From NCBI RefSeq assembly GCF_004114935.1, contig NZ_CP022221.1, positions 2,377,001-2,441,000 on the forward strand: a stretch of DNA of 64,000 bases, given 5' to 3'. This document shows positions 48,409 through 58,348 of the stretch, one piece after another. Positions within the stretch are counted from its first letter, which is position 1. Each line of letters starts with the position of its first letter. The notes below the pieces were generated by a model that searched no databases, was not told the origin of the DNA, and worked only from the letters and a program-made list of their open reading frames with translations. The position numbers and the translations under genes were made by a program. This DNA comes from Bradyrhizobium zhanjiangense (GTDB lineage: Bacteria > Pseudomonadota > Alphaproteobacteria > Rhizobiales > Xanthobacteraceae).

Positions 48409-49194
48409 ATGACTAATTCTTTTAACGGGTTAGTTCGGATGGCCGCGCCGAATCGCAATCTGCAGTTTTACGGCGCGCCCGTAGGCATTTTGATGGTCCA
48501 GCGCGCTGTCACCGATGATCCCTTTGATCGCTTCTACCCTCCTGGCAGCGTTAATAACGCCTGCACGTGGAGTGTTCCCGTGCGATATAAGCCGATGCCG
48601 GGGCTCACATTTCCCAAGCTTCAAGTCCCCAATAACGCTGCAACGGAGTCGATCGCTGTTCAGGCTGCAATCGAGCTTGCACGCGAGGGGGCGAGCCTGA
48701 TCACCGCAAACTGTGGGTTCATGGTTAGGTACCAGGAAGCGGTGCGGGCGGCGGTCGACATTCCTGTTTGTTTGTCGCCGCTTCTTCTGGCGCCCTTCCT
48801 TGAGGTCATGCTTCCGCCCAACAGATCCGTGGGCATTATCACGGCTAAGGCGCCTGGGCTGACTCCTGACCTCCTAAACGCGTCGGGAATCTCGCGGGAG
48901 TCCGAGCGCATTGTCATCGGAGGGCTTGAGAATTCGCCTGCATTTGCGGCTGCTCTTCTGACGGCCAGCGGCAACCTAGACAATGCTGCGGTCGAGGTCG
49001 AAACTGTTGAAGTTGCCATGGAGCTAATGCGTCGGCGGCCAGATATTGGCGCCCTTTTGCTTGAGTGTTCGGAACTTCCACCTTATGCTGCTGCAGTCCA
49101 GCGAGCGACTGGTGTCCCGGTTTTCGATTACACGTCCATCATAGAGTTTTTCGTCCAAGGGCTGGTCCGTCGTCCGTTTCATGGGATCATTTAA
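48409..49194 (+). CDS. Asp/Glu/hydantoin racemase-superfamily protein
   Basis: 261 residues from the ATG at 48409 (a TTG at 48352 would add 19). The two catalytic cysteines of the superfamily are visible: ITANCGFMVRYQ (Cys102) and LLLECSELPPYA (Cys220). Other features: GILMVQRAVTDDPFDRFYPP, LLLAPFLEVMLPPNRSVGII, TGVPVFDYTSIIEFFVQGL. Family members racemise or isomerise amino acids, hydantoins or maleate with a two-base cysteine mechanism. Which substrate applies here cannot be told. The ribosome site is weak (GTGTGAG). It follows the broken MDR gene on the same strand. Confidence 0.85.
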   Translation: MTNSFNGLVRMAAPNRNLQFYGAPVGILMVQRAVTDDPFDRFYPPGSVNNACTWSVPVRYKPMPGLTFPKLQVPNNAATESIAVQAAIELAREGASLITANCGFMVRYQEAVRAAVDIPVCLSPLLLAPFLEVMLPPNRSVGIITAKAPGLTPDLLNASGISRESERIVIGGLENSPAFAAALLTASGNLDNAAVEVETVEVAMELMRRRPDIGALLLECSELPPYAAAVQRATGVPVFDYTSIIEFFVQGLVRRPFHGII

Positions 49195-49622
49195 GGGCGA
49201 ACCGTGGACCCGGGCACAATGGTAGCCACGTTCTAATCCTTTTCATAATCGAGGACGCGACGGTAATCGGCGCCGCGGAGCGCGAAAGAAAAAGATAGAA
49301 GTTGTTTGGAGCTACAGCCACAACTTGCAATTTCGATTGTGGACGCTCTTTCACTGCGGTCATCGGAGGGGGCGACCCGGCTGAGGAAGCGCCACGGGGC
49401 GTGATTGAACAATCTGTTCCGGCGCGGCTGAACCAGATCATCAGCTTGAAGCGCGAACTTGCTCTGCTTGCCGGCAGACTCACCTGTGGCTCGGATCGAG
49501 AGCGAGATCACACGAGAACGGCCGCCCTAGCATCGAGGCCCTCTTCGTCGGACTGTTGTTGCTCAAGCGCGTTCATCGGCGATCCTACCCCGGGGTGTGG
49601 TGTTTCTAGGAGCATGATGTCT
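49195..49622. other. Intergenic region, no gene seen
   Basis: Frames present are short and without motifs. Confidence 0.4.
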
Positions 49623-50031
49623 TTATACGGAAACATAGCCTGAGTTTTGGAAGTAGTTGGTGCACTCCGCCCTGGAGAAGAGATCGAGGAGTTCACCAAC
49701 CTTTCTCCAGGTTGCCTCCACGTCATGGGGCTCGGCAGCTCGCATGAGATGTTTGAGTTTGGCGAAGACCTGCTCGATCGGATTGAGGTCAGGGCTATAT
49801 GGCGGCAAGAAGATGCGGTGGGCGGCCTCTGGCGCGGATAGCTTGGCGAGCCGCTTTGCCCTTGTGGCTGCCAAGGTTGTCGAGAACGACGATCTCGCCC
49901 GGTGCGAGGGTGGGTGCCAACACCTTCTCGACGTACAGGGTGAAGAACTCACCATTGATGGGACCATCAATCACCGAAGGCGCGCTGATCCGATCGTAAC
50001 GCAGCGCCTCGGACTTGTGCCATTGGCGCAA
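49623..50031 (-). pseudogene. IS630-family transposase, C-terminal part, frameshifted
   Basis: First frame: SAPSVIDGPINGEFFTLYVE, KVLAPTLAPGEIVVLDNLGS and HKGKAARQAIRARG (second catalytic Asp in DNLGSHKG). After a shift near 49825: FLPPYSPDLNPIEQVFAKLK and HLMRAAEPHDVEATW (third catalytic Glu in NPIE) to the stop. The N-terminal third is missing. Confidence 0.85.
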
Positions 50032-50051
50032 GCGCCTCGCGGAGGAGTTGA

Positions 50052-50336
<285 letters not shown>

Positions 50337-50426
50337 TGTGAGCTTTCAGGAGGTTGTCCATCCGGTCCGGAACGAGGAAGCTGAAGTTGTCGAAGCTTTA
50401 GCCAATCCCCGGAGGACCGAATAGAC

Positions 50427-50905
50427 ACCCATAAGAATGCGCCTCTGACGCCGAAAGGTCGAGAGGCCATGGTGCGAGCCGTGATCGAAGGCGGCCTGAC
50501 GAAGGCCGCAGCCGCGCTCCAGTTCAATGTTACTGCGAAGACCGTCGCCAAATGGGTCAGCGCTTCCGCGAGGAAGGTGTGGAGGGATTGCGTGATCGCT
50601 CCTCAAGGCCCCTTTCATCGCCAAGCCAAACCCCTGTCACCACGTGCACCGCCGTCGAGGCGTTGCGCCGGCAGCGCCACACGGGCAGGCAGATTGCAAC
50701 CGAGGTTGGTATCTCACCAGCGACTGTCAGCCGGATCCTGCGGCGGCTGGGATTGAACCGATTGCGCGACCTGGAACCGGCCGAGCCGGTGCGGCGCTAT
50801 GAGCGTGAACATCCCGGCGAGCTGATTCACATCGACATCAAAAAGCTCGGCAAGTTCAACCGTATAGGCCATCGCATCACCGGCGATCGAACGGGGCAGA
50901 GCAGG
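50427..50905 (+). pseudogene. IS481 transposase, 5-prime half
   Basis: THKNAPLTPKGREAMVRAVI, EGGLTKAAAALQFNVTAKTV, then (one-base shift near 50560) RFREEGVEGLRDRSSRPLSS, RQIATEVGISPATVSRILRR and ELIHIDIKKLGKFNRIGHRI: the two helix-turn-helix domains and first catalytic Asp (HIDIKKL) of IS481. The frame is lost after GDRTGQS. The expected ATG is ATA here. Confidence 0.85.
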
Positions 50906-51075
50906 CTGCGGGCGCGCGGCTGCGGATTCCGACGAAGTCGCCCGGGTGTACCGATTTGGCTTGAATCTGCTTTTTCTTCTGCTGCGGTTGCTGTGATGGG
51001 GTGGACGCCCCCTCGACGGCATCGATGTGCCAAAGTGAAGGGTGTTGAACAGCCATCACGAGAGAGGAAGCGTCC
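50906..51075 (+). ncRNA. Candidate IS110 bridge-RNA region
   Basis: About 170 bases of non-coding DNA between the left end of the IS110 element and its transposase. In the IS110 group a structured bridge RNA is transcribed from this position. Only position and length support the call; I did not fold it. Confidence 0.3.
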
Positions 51076-52100
51076 GTGAACGAAGTTAGCACGATTGGAC
51101 TAGATTTAGCGAAGTATGTCTTTCAGGCCCACGGAGCCGATGCCGCCGGCAAGGTCGTTTTTCGCAAACAGCTGCGCCGGAATAAGCTGCTGGCATTCTT
51201 TGCCGAGCAGCCGGCTTGCCTCGTGGCGATCGAAGCCTGCTCGGGCGCGCATTAGTGGGCTCGTGAGATTGGCAAGCTCGGCCATGAAGTGCGGCTGATC
51301 CCACCGGCTTACGTGAAGCCCTTCGTGAAGCGGCAGAAGAACGACATGGCCGATGCAGAGGCGATCTGTGAAGCGGCGCAGAGGCCGACCATGCGTTTCG
51401 TTCCCGTCAAGAGCGAAGAGCAGCAAGCGAGCGCGGTGGTGTTTCGGACCCGCGACCTGCTGATCCGGCAGCGGACCCAGGCGATCAATGCTTTGCGTGG
51501 TCATCTCGCCGAATACGGGGTGATTGTGGCAAAGGGCACGGCCTATGTCGCAGAGCTTGTCGAGCGCGCAATGGATCCAAAAACCGACGTCCCCGAAGCG
51601 GCACGGTTCGTACTCGAGATATTGATCAAGACGATGGTGACGCTGGAAATGCAGATCAAGAAACTCGACAGCGAGATCACCCGTCGCGCCCGAAAAGAAA
51701 AAGATGCCCGCCGTTTGATGACAATCCCAGGCGTGGGACCAATGACGGCGACGGCTTTGCTTGCCCTTGCGCCTGCCGCCGGAAGCTTCCGGTGCGGACG
51801 CGACTTCGCAGCATGGCTGGGGTTGACCCCGTTGCAGCGCTCCACGGGCGGCAAACAGAAACTGGGTGCGACGTCGAAAATGGGGGAGCGAACGTTGCGA
51901 CGGTTACTTATCATCGGCGCAACTGCGGTCGTGCAGCAGGCACGCCGGCGAGGCGCTTCACCGTCATCGTGGCTCGGGCGCATGATTGCCCGCAAGCCAC
52001 TATGCTGGTAGCCACCGCTCTTGCCAACAAGATGGCCCGCGTCGTCTGGGCTTTGATGGCCAACGGTGGGGTCTATAAAGCTCCGGCTGTGGCGGCATAG
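51076..52100 (+). pseudogene. IS110-family transposase, nonsense and frameshift
   Basis: GTG start: NEVSTIGLDLAKYVFQAHGA (first catalytic Asp). A TAG at 51253-51255 interrupts EACSGAH/WAREIGK where homologues have Tyr. The frame continues LIPPAYVKPFVKRQKNDMAD, AEAICEAAQRPTMRFVPVKS, LMTIPGVGPMTATALLAL and FAAWLGLTPLQRSTGGKQKL. Near 52000 a shift leads to TMLVATALANKMARVVWALM and the stop at 52100. Inactive as written. Confidence 0.9.
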
Positions 52101-52420
52101 CCGTCCGGTCAGAGGTCGTCGAGATGTAGGAAGGTCAAACGGAAGGTATGGCGCAACAGTCGAGAGACGGGGTTGGGAGAACCAGTACATGCCCAAGTGC
52201 TACCAAGCACGCCGCTGTGATTTGGACCTGATCCGCGAACTCCCATACGGGCCCGCGACAAATGACGGTCGCATTAAAGGCCGGACAGATGTCAGCACCC
52301 GACTACAGCGCAGCGCTTGACGAAAGATTCTTCTTGCATCCCCGGGGGCGTCCACAGAGGGCATGTGGGCAACGCCTTGACGTTGTCCAAGCGAAGCGGC
52401 ATGTCCACAGAGCCACGGGC
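52101..52420. other. Junction of the IS110 right end and the IS21 left end
   Basis: No gene. The motif GTCCACAGAG occurs twice (near 52349 and 52404) and may be part of the IS21 terminal repeats. The exact border between the two elements could not be fixed. Confidence 0.35.
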
Positions 52421-53164
52421 TCAGGCCTTTCGGGCGGATTGCCGGGTTCGGCGCAAGCTTTCGCCGGAGAGATCGAGCCGATGGGCGTTGTGGACGAGGC
52501 GATCGAGGACGGCATCGGCGTAGGTGGGGGCGCCGATGAGCGCGTGCCACTGCTCGACCGGGAGTTGGCTGGTGACGAGGGTGGAGGGGCGGCCGTAGCG
52601 ATCCTCCAGGATCTCCAGGAGGTCGTGGCGGGCGCCGGCATCGAGCGGGACCAGGCCCCAGTCGTCGAGGATGAGCAGATCAACGCGGCCGAGCGCGCGC
52701 AGCAGGCGCGGGTGGCGGCCATCGCCGCGGGCGAGCGCCAGATCGTCGAACAGACGCGGGACGCGCTGGTAAAGGACGGAGCGATTATCGCGACAGGCCT
52801 TGTGGCCGAGCGCCGAGGCAATCCAGCTCTTGCCGACGCCGGCCGGACCGCAGATCAGCAGGTTGGCGTGGTCGTCGATCCAGCGGCCCTCGACGAGGCT
52901 GGCGAATAGCGCGCGATCGAGACCGCGCGGGGTGCGGTAGTCGACGTCCTCGACACAAGGCTGCTGGCGCAGCTTGGCGTGACGCAGGCGAGTGGCGAGC
53001 CGCTTGTCGTGACGCAGCGAGACTTCGCGTTCGAGCAGCAGCGCGAGCCATTCGGCGTGACCGAGGCTGGCGGCTTCGCCAGTGGCCTCGATGTCGACAA
53101 AGGCTTTGGCCATGCCGTGGAGGCCGAGCGCGTTGAGCCGGTCGAAGGTCGGATGGGCGAGCAA
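52421..53164 (-). CDS. istB: IS21 IstB ATPase
   Basis: 247 residues from a TTG start with AGGAG 8 bases upstream. LAHPTFDRLNALGLHGMAKA, then NLLICGPAGVGKSWIASALG (Walker A, GPAGVGKS), VDLLILDDWGLVPLD (Walker B, LILDDWG) and PSTLVTSQLPVEQWHALIG (sensor region). IstB is the AAA+ helper that selects the target for the IstA transposase. It starts 12 bases after istA. Intact. Confidence 0.9.
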   Translation of the reverse strand: MLAHPTFDRLNALGLHGMAKAFVDIEATGEAASLGHAEWLALLLEREVSLRHDKRLATRLRHAKLRQQPCVEDVDYRTPRGLDRALFASLVEGRWIDDHANLLICGPAGVGKSWIASALGHKACRDNRSVLYQRVPRLFDDLALARGDGRHPRLLRALGRVDLLILDDWGLVPLDAGARHDLLEILEDRYGRPSTLVTSQLPVEQWHALIGAPTYADAVLDRLVHNAHRLDLSGESLRRTRQSARKA

Positions 53165-53175
53165 GGGATCATCTC

Positions 53176-54385
53176 CTAATTGTAGTAGCGCGGTCCGCGG
53201 ATGTTGGCATGCAGGATCGGCAGGTCGTCCGCGGAACGCTGGGGAGCAGGACGCCGATCGAGGTTGTTGGCGAGGATCGATTTGACCGAGCCATAGGTGC
53301 GCGCGCCGATGTCGATCGCCCGCGCGGCTGCCGCGTCCAAGCGCTCGCGCCCGTAGGATGCGGCGAGCCTGAGGATGCCGAGACAGGCGCGGAACCCCTG
53401 CTCGGGGTGCGAGCGCTCGTCGAGAATGAGGTCGCACAACGCGCTGGTCGCCGGGCCGATCGCAGCGGCGTCCTGGCGGATGCGCGCGATGGTCCAGCCG
53501 GCGTAGCGGCGATGGCTGGAGGCCATGTGCTCCGGCACGGTGGTATGCTTGTGATTGCCGCTCATGCGCTGATGCGCGGCAATCCGCTCGCCCTTGTGGA
53601 AGATCTCGACGGTGCGGGCGGTGAACCGGACCTCGACCTCGGCACGCGCGAAGCGATGCGGAACGCTGTAGTAGTGCTTCTCCACCTCGACGTGGTAGTC
53701 GAGGCTGACCGGCGGATACGCCACTCGGCGAGCACGTAGGGGCTCGCCGGTAACGGCTTGAGCGCCGGCCGGTCGACCTCCTCGAGCAGCCGACGGCGCG
53801 TCACGCCGAGCCGCTCCTCGTTGAGCCTGGTCAGCAACTCGCCGATCGCTGCGTTGACCTCGGCGAGGCTGTAGAAGACGCGGTGGCGCAGGCGGCCGAG
53901 CAGCCAGCGCTCGATGATGAGGACGGCTTGCTCGACCTTGGCCTTGTCGCGCGGCTTGCGTGGTCGCGCCGGCAAGACGGCCGTGCCGTAATGCGCGGCC
54001 ATCTCCGCATAGGTGCGATTGATCTGCGGGTCGTAGAGGCTCGCCTTGATGACCGCGACCTTGGTGTTGTCGGGCACCAGCAGCGCCGGCACGCCGTCGA
54101 TCGCCGCCAAGGTGCCGACGTGGGCGCTGATCCAGTCGGCAAGCCCCTGGGTCCACGTCGCCTGCGCATAGGTGAAGTTCGAGGCGCCGAGCACGGCGAC
54201 GAAGACCTGCGCCGTCCTCCGCTCGCCGGTGAGGCGGTCGACCACCACCGGCACGCCGTCGCCCGCGTAGTCGACGAACAATTTGTCGCCGGCCGCATGC
54301 GACTGGCGCATCGTCACCGACAGGCGGCCCTCCCAGGCGCGGTAAAGCTCGCAGAAGCGCGAGATATGTGATCGTGAACATATCT
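53176..54385 (-). pseudogene. istA: IS21 IstA transposase, 3-prime part, frameshifted
   Basis: [40 protein letters not shown] (first catalytic Asp), [40 protein letters not shown] (second Asp) and [20 protein letters not shown] (Glu) form the DDE domain. Near 53725 the frame shifts to [20 protein letters not shown] and the C-terminal domain to 53176. The 5-prime part of the gene is 3.4 kb away at 57772, beyond the RIT element. Confidence 0.85.
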
Positions 54386-54389
54386 CGCG
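54358..54389 (+). repeat. 12-bp inverted arms with 8-bp spacer at the RIT left border
   Basis: CGCGAGATATGT and ACATATCTCGCG flank GATCGTGA. Arms of this size around a 6-8 bp spacer are the architecture of a tyrosine-recombinase core site. It is present only at the left border; the right border shows just a CGCGAG half. Confidence 0.6.
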
Positions 54390-54489
54390 TTATGTTGCCG
54401 CCAGATTTATGTTGTCGCTGCTGGAGCGAGCCAAGGATTGCGCCAATTTCCTCGGCTCGCTCCGCAACATAAGAGTGTGACCTTTCGAC

Positions 54490-55485
54490 CTACAGGGCCT
54501 TCAGGAATGCCATCAACGACGGGAGAGAGGGTTGCCGAGGCGGCGGCCTCAGACTGCTGATGTCGACCCTGGCTAACGCCTCTGCTTTCATTTCCAGGTC
54601 GACTTCAGCATAGATGTGCGTGGTGTCTAATGACACGTGGCCCAGCCAAGCACGGATCGTGTTGATGTCGACGCCGGCGCGCAGCAGGTGCACCGCCGTT
54701 GTGTGCCGAACCGTATGTGGGCTTACGCGCTTCGTCGCCAACGTCGGCACCGTTTCGCCCGCCATGGCGGCATATTGCGTCACGAGACGGTGTATTCCGA
54801 AGCGCGTCAAAGGCTGGTTCGTCCGCCCGAGAAAGACCGCTTCACTTTTGTTCCGGTCGGCCACAAGACGAGTCAACGAGGTTGCGGTCGTTGACCACAA
54901 TGGACAGATTCTAACCTTGTTGCCCTTACCGTGAAGTCGCACTGACGGAGACGCACCCAGTTGGAGATTGCCGACCGTCAATTTTGCTGCCTCATCGGCG
55001 CGAGCACCGCTGTTGTATAGGAAAAGCAGCAGAACATGGTCCCGCACCCCAAGACTCGTGCGTCTGTCAGGTTGATTTAGCAACGCGTCCATCTCGGCCT
55101 TTTCGAGGTATCCGATCGCGGTCTTGGCCGTCTTCTTGAACGGCACTGCCCGTATCTCGGAACACCAGGCCAGGTGGATCGGCGAACGCGTCCCGATAAA
55201 GCGCGCCAGTGAATGGATGGTCGCCAGCCGTTGGTTGCGGGTAACCTCGCTGCACCGGCGATCGCGCTCCAGGTGGTCCAGGAACTTGCGGACGACTTCC
55301 GGCGTCAGCTCTTCCACGGTCATGCGATCGATGGCGCAGCCTCCCTGCTTGCTGGCGAACGGCAGCAACAATGTCAGCGTGTCGCGGTAGCTGGCTTGGG
55401 TGTTGCGGGAAAGATTGCGCTCGGCGACCAGATGTTCCAGCAAGAACCGCCGGATCCACGGACCAAGCAGGCTCTTATCCTTCAT
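54490..55485 (-). CDS. RIT tyrosine recombinase, third of three
   Basis: 331 residues from the ATG at 55485, chosen because GGAGG lies 7 bases upstream (a longer start at 55512 is possible). N-terminal SAM-like domain (LEHLVAERNLSRNTQASYRD), catalytic residues YNSGARADEAAKL (Arg I), HTVRHTTAVHLL (His-x-x-Arg) and LGHVSLDTTHIYAEV (His and nucleophile Tyr). It overlaps the second recombinase by 11 bases. Confidence 0.9.
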   Translation of the reverse strand: MKDKSLLGPWIRRFLLEHLVAERNLSRNTQASYRDTLTLLLPFASKQGGCAIDRMTVEELTPEVVRKFLDHLERDRRCSEVTRNQRLATIHSLARFIGTRSPIHLAWCSEIRAVPFKKTAKTAIGYLEKAEMDALLNQPDRRTSLGVRDHVLLLFLYNSGARADEAAKLTVGNLQLGASPSVRLHGKGNKVRICPLWSTTATSLTRLVADRNKSEAVFLGRTNQPLTRFGIHRLVTQYAAMAGETVPTLATKRVSPHTVRHTTAVHLLRAGVDINTIRAWLGHVSLDTTHIYAEVDLEMKAEALARVDISSLRPPPRQPSLPSLMAFLKAL

Positions 55486-56419
55486 GGTCGGCCTCCATCG
55501 CGTACAGGGCAAAGCGCTCGCTGGCCGCCTGGAGGAGATCTGGCGTCATCTGCAAATAGCGCTGGGTTGAACGGATATCGATGTGGCCAAGGTAGGTGGC
55601 GAGTTGCGGAAGCAGTCGCTGCACCTCCTGGCCGGAGCGATACCATGCAATTACCCGGTGCACCGCGGCTGTGTGGCGAATATCGTGCAGCCGTGGAGGT
55701 CGAGGCTCGCCGACAGGGCAACTGATTCCGGCGGCCCGGCGGACATGCTGAAACCAGGAGATGACCCGCACATAGTGCCACGGTCGACTGCCGCGCGTAG
55801 TGAATAATGGAGATTCTTGCCCGCGCGGCAGAGGGAGCCGGCGACGGCGCTCGACGTACTCGACCAATTCCTGGTTGAGCTTTGGTCCGATAGGCACGAG
55901 GCGCGTTTTGAAGAACTTCGTGTCACGGACGGTGATGACCTGATCAGTCAGATCCACGTCTTGCAGGACCAAACGAAGCGCCTCGCCAATGCGCATGCCG
56001 CTTCCGTACAGCAATAAGAGGAGCGTACGGTACATAGCTGGCACATGAGGGCGATGCCCAACCTCCAGGATCGAGGTCGCGTCCAACAGGCGGCGCAGTT
56101 CTTCCGTGGAATAAACATAGGGCGTTTGTTGCGGCAGCAGCTTTGGAAACGATGTCGGCAGTGGGGAGGATGCTGCGTACCCGCGACTGATGGCGAATCG
56201 ATAAAGGCCGCTCAAAACCCTATATCGCAGCATCCAGGTGGCACTGAGCGATCCTTTGCCTTGGAGGAACTCGGCTACCGCCTCTGGGGTGACTTCGCCG
56301 ATATCTCGATTGCCCATCGCTCGGCAGAACCTACGGAGCAGAACCTCAGCCGACTCGAAACGCGCCCCCAGTGAGCGCTGCTTGGCCAGATAGGCGTCGA
56401 CAACATGGGTCAGCCTCAT
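55475..56419 (-). CDS. RIT tyrosine recombinase, second of three
   Basis: 314 residues. YGSGMRIGEALRL (Arg I), HDIRHTAAVHRV (His-x-x-Arg) and LGHIDIRSTQRYLQM (His and Tyr) make a complete active site. The N-terminus (DAYLAKQRSLGARFESAEVL) is the DNA-clamping domain. Its ATG overlaps the stop of the first recombinase (ATGA). Confidence 0.9.
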   Translation of the reverse strand: MRLTHVVDAYLAKQRSLGARFESAEVLLRRFCRAMGNRDIGEVTPEAVAEFLQGKGSLSATWMLRYRVLSGLYRFAISRGYAASSPLPTSFPKLLPQQTPYVYSTEELRRLLDATSILEVGHRPHVPAMYRTLLLLLYGSGMRIGEALRLVLQDVDLTDQVITVRDTKFFKTRLVPIGPKLNQELVEYVERRRRLPLPRGQESPLFTTRGSRPWHYVRVISWFQHVRRAAGISCPVGEPRPPRLHDIRHTAAVHRVIAWYRSGQEVQRLLPQLATYLGHIDIRSTQRYLQMTPDLLQAASERFALYAMEADHEG

Positions 56420-57639
56420 TGGAGGCCTCCCAGGTCGAACGCTCCGACCTCGCGAAGCGCCTGCATGTTCACCTTGGCGTAGATGCTGGTTGACGCCGCG
56501 CTGCGATGTCCCAAATGGTCCCCGATCTCCTTTATCGACAGACCTTCGGCGAGAAGCCGGGAGGCGCAGGCGTGGCGCAACGCATGGCCACCGCGGTGGG
56601 CAGCGTCGATTCCAAGTGCAACAAATCTGCGGTTGGCGACATCATAAATGCTCCCTGCCTTCAACGGTCGACGGGGCGCGTGCATGCAGAGGAACACTTC
56701 CGGGCACGATGATAGCGGCCGCACCGTGTCGATGTAGCGGGCGAGCGCCTCAGCCGCAGAGGGAACCAGGGGATAGATCTGCGGCTGCCGGCGCTTCAGG
56801 CGGAAAAGCCGTAGCGTCCTACCGGCCCAGTCAATCTGATCAAGGCGCAATGCCGCCGCTTCGCCGCTGCGCATCCCGTAGACCGCGAGCAACAGCAGGA
56901 TCGCACGATCGCGGATGTCCCGGGGGTTGTCAGTCTCGGCGTCGGCCAACATGCGCTGCACGTCGAACCACTCTGGGGCATACGGCAGCGACTCCTGACG
57001 ATAAAGCCGAGGCCGGCAAATCGAGGCCGCTAAGCGGTCCGTACACATTCCCCGCTTTGCCGCGTAGCGCAGAAATCCCCGCAAGGCAGAGGCTGTGTTG
57101 GCCACCGAAACGCGGGACCATCGTCCCGTCGCCTGGGCGACAAAATAGGCGTCAACGTCTTCAGGCTGAAGGTCCCTGAGTTGCCGGTTGGTTTTGTCGC
57201 ACCAGCGCAGGAACCTGCCGATTATCCGGCTCCATTGCTCCACCGTCGATGGCGAGAATCCGCGCTCATTGCGCATCCATGTCACATACTGGTCGAGTTG
57301 GCTCTGGTACTGAAACACGACGGTTGGTTCACGCCACCAACCGAGAAATCGAAGCCAAGGCCGTCCGATGTCGACCACTCTTCGTGCTGCGGTGGCAGCC
57401 CCCGTCAGGCGCAGACGCTCGGTCGCGATCCGTTGGAGTGCCTCGATATCGATGCCCTGCGAAGCATCTGGACCGAGACGTGCGGCAATCCGCAACAGCT
57501 CGTTGCGCTTGATCTTGAGAGAAGCTGCGGTCGCACCGGCTTCTGCACAGTGGCGAAGGTACCGGTACCGCTCGTCGGTGAATGGCGCGTCATCACGGTG
57601 GGGTACGGTCAAGGGAATGGAATATATCGTCTGATCCAT
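56416..57639 (-). CDS. RIT tyrosine recombinase, first of three
   Basis: 407 residues from the ATG at 57639, supported by GGAGG 6 bases upstream; the longer open frame to 57801 runs beyond the inverted repeat into istA and is not the real start. Catalytic residues: YGMRSGEAAAL (Arg I), HALRHACASRLL (His-x-x-Arg) and LGHRSAASTSIYAKV (His and Tyr). The extended N-terminal half (residues 1-200) includes a helical core-binding domain (YVTWMRNERGFSPSTVEQWS). First gene of the overlapping trio. Confidence 0.9.
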   Translation of the reverse strand: MDQTIYSIPLTVPHRDDAPFTDERYRYLRHCAEAGATAASLKIKRNELLRIAARLGPDASQGIDIEALQRIATERLRLTGAATAARRVVDIGRPWLRFLGWWREPTVVFQYQSQLDQYVTWMRNERGFSPSTVEQWSRIIGRFLRWCDKTNRQLRDLQPEDVDAYFVAQATGRWSRVSVANTASALRGFLRYAAKRGMCTDRLAASICRPRLYRQESLPYAPEWFDVQRMLADAETDNPRDIRDRAILLLLAVYGMRSGEAAALRLDQIDWAGRTLRLFRLKRRQPQIYPLVPSAAEALARYIDTVRPLSSCPEVFLCMHAPRRPLKAGSIYDVANRRFVALGIDAAHRGGHALRHACASRLLAEGLSIKEIGDHLGHRSAASTSIYAKVNMQALREVGAFDLGGLQ

Positions 57640-57771
57640 AGCGAGCCTCCATTGGACAAAAGGTTCGCTACCCAGACGTCGAATTATGTTGCGTGAACAA
57701 TGCCCGCAGAGCTCAGGCTCCCCGCAATTATCGCTCCTCGCACAACATAAATCTGGCCGCAACATAACGCG

Positions 57772-58126
57772 AGTACCGGTATCCGCCGGGCTCGGCGGCA
57801 ATGTACTCCTCCCACAGGATCGACAGCGTCACGTGCTTGCGCTTGAGCTCGCGGTGCACCGCCGCCCAGTCGGGCTCGGCGATGCGGCGGTGACCCTGCC
57901 GGTTGCCGTTGCCGGTCTTGGCGAACAGGCGGGCCTCCAGGGCCGCGTCCGTGAGTTCGTCGGGCAACGGCCAGCTCAGGCCTGCGGCCTCGAACCGCCG
58001 GATGGTCAACCGCACTGTCGAGGGCGCCGCGCCCATCCGCCGCGCAATCTCGCGGCTCGGCAGTCCAGCCGCCTTCATCCTGATCACATCGCGCACACGG
58101 CGCATCGCAAGCCTCTCCGTCGGCAT
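57772..58126 (-). pseudogene. istA: IS21 IstA transposase, 5-prime part (cut by RIT)
   Basis: MPTERLAMRRVRDVIRMKAA, GLPSREIARRMGAAPSTVRL (helix-turn-helix), HRRIAEPDWAAVHRELKRKH and IAAEPGGYRYSR, where the RIT element begins. The continuation is [10 protein letters not shown] at 54385. Confidence 0.85.
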
Positions 58127-58185
58127 CCAGGGTCCCCCTTCGCAAAGCCGAAAGGGACGACCTATGGGAGCCAGAAGAGGCCTCG

Positions 58186-58282
58186 TCACCCGGGCGACAT
58201 CATCCCGGAAGCATGGGCGACTTCATCTCGGAATGGGTGGGCGACTTCAAATCGGAATGGTGGGCGAGATCATCTCGGAATA
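58186..58282 (+). repeat. Four short direct repeats at the IS21 end
   Basis: Variants of TGGGCGACTTCATCTCGGAAT occur four times in about 95 bases (near 58192, 58213, 58237 and 58260). This fits the multiple terminal repeats bound by IS21 transposase. Confidence 0.65.
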
Positions 58283-58290
58283 CTGGAGGG

Positions 58291-58348
58291 TTCAAATAGG
58301 TCCCGCGTCACAGATCTCGCCGCAAGTCCAGCGCGGGACCTATTTGAA
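58291..58348 (+). repeat. Inverted repeat at the IS91 end, copy 1
   Basis: TTCAAATAGGTCCCGCG (58291-58307) and its exact reverse complement (58332-58348) with 24 bases between. The same structure is at 60818-60875. Probably the replication origin or terminus structure of the element. Confidence 0.7.

Larger units (their letters stand above)
54386..57771 (-). mobile_element. Recombinase-in-trio (RIT) element
   Basis: 3386 bp bounded by 33-bp near-perfect inverted repeats: left (54386-54418) starts CGCGTTATGTTGCCGCCAGA, right (57739-57771, reversed) starts CGCGTTATGTTGCGGCCAGA. Inside are three overlapping tyrosine recombinases on one strand and nothing else, the definition of a RIT element. 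It interrupts istA; joining the flanks restores [14 protein letters not shown]. Confidence 0.9.
52340..58282 (-). mobile_element. IS21-family element split by a RIT element
   Basis: istB and the 3-prime part of istA lie at 52421-54385 and the 5-prime part of istA at 57772-58126; a 3.4-kb RIT element sits between. The istA-side end carries four short direct repeats (58186-58282), as expected for IS21 multiple terminal repeats. The istB-side end is approximate. Confidence 0.75.

Noticed and set aside
52421-53437. Extended 338-codon frame of istB
   Set aside because: The extra N-terminus overlaps istA in another frame; homology begins at the TTG at 53164, which has a good AGGAG.
57640-57801. 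N-terminal extension of the first RIT recombinase
   Set aside because: It crosses the inverted repeat into istA and lacks a ribosome site; GGAGG supports the start at 57639.
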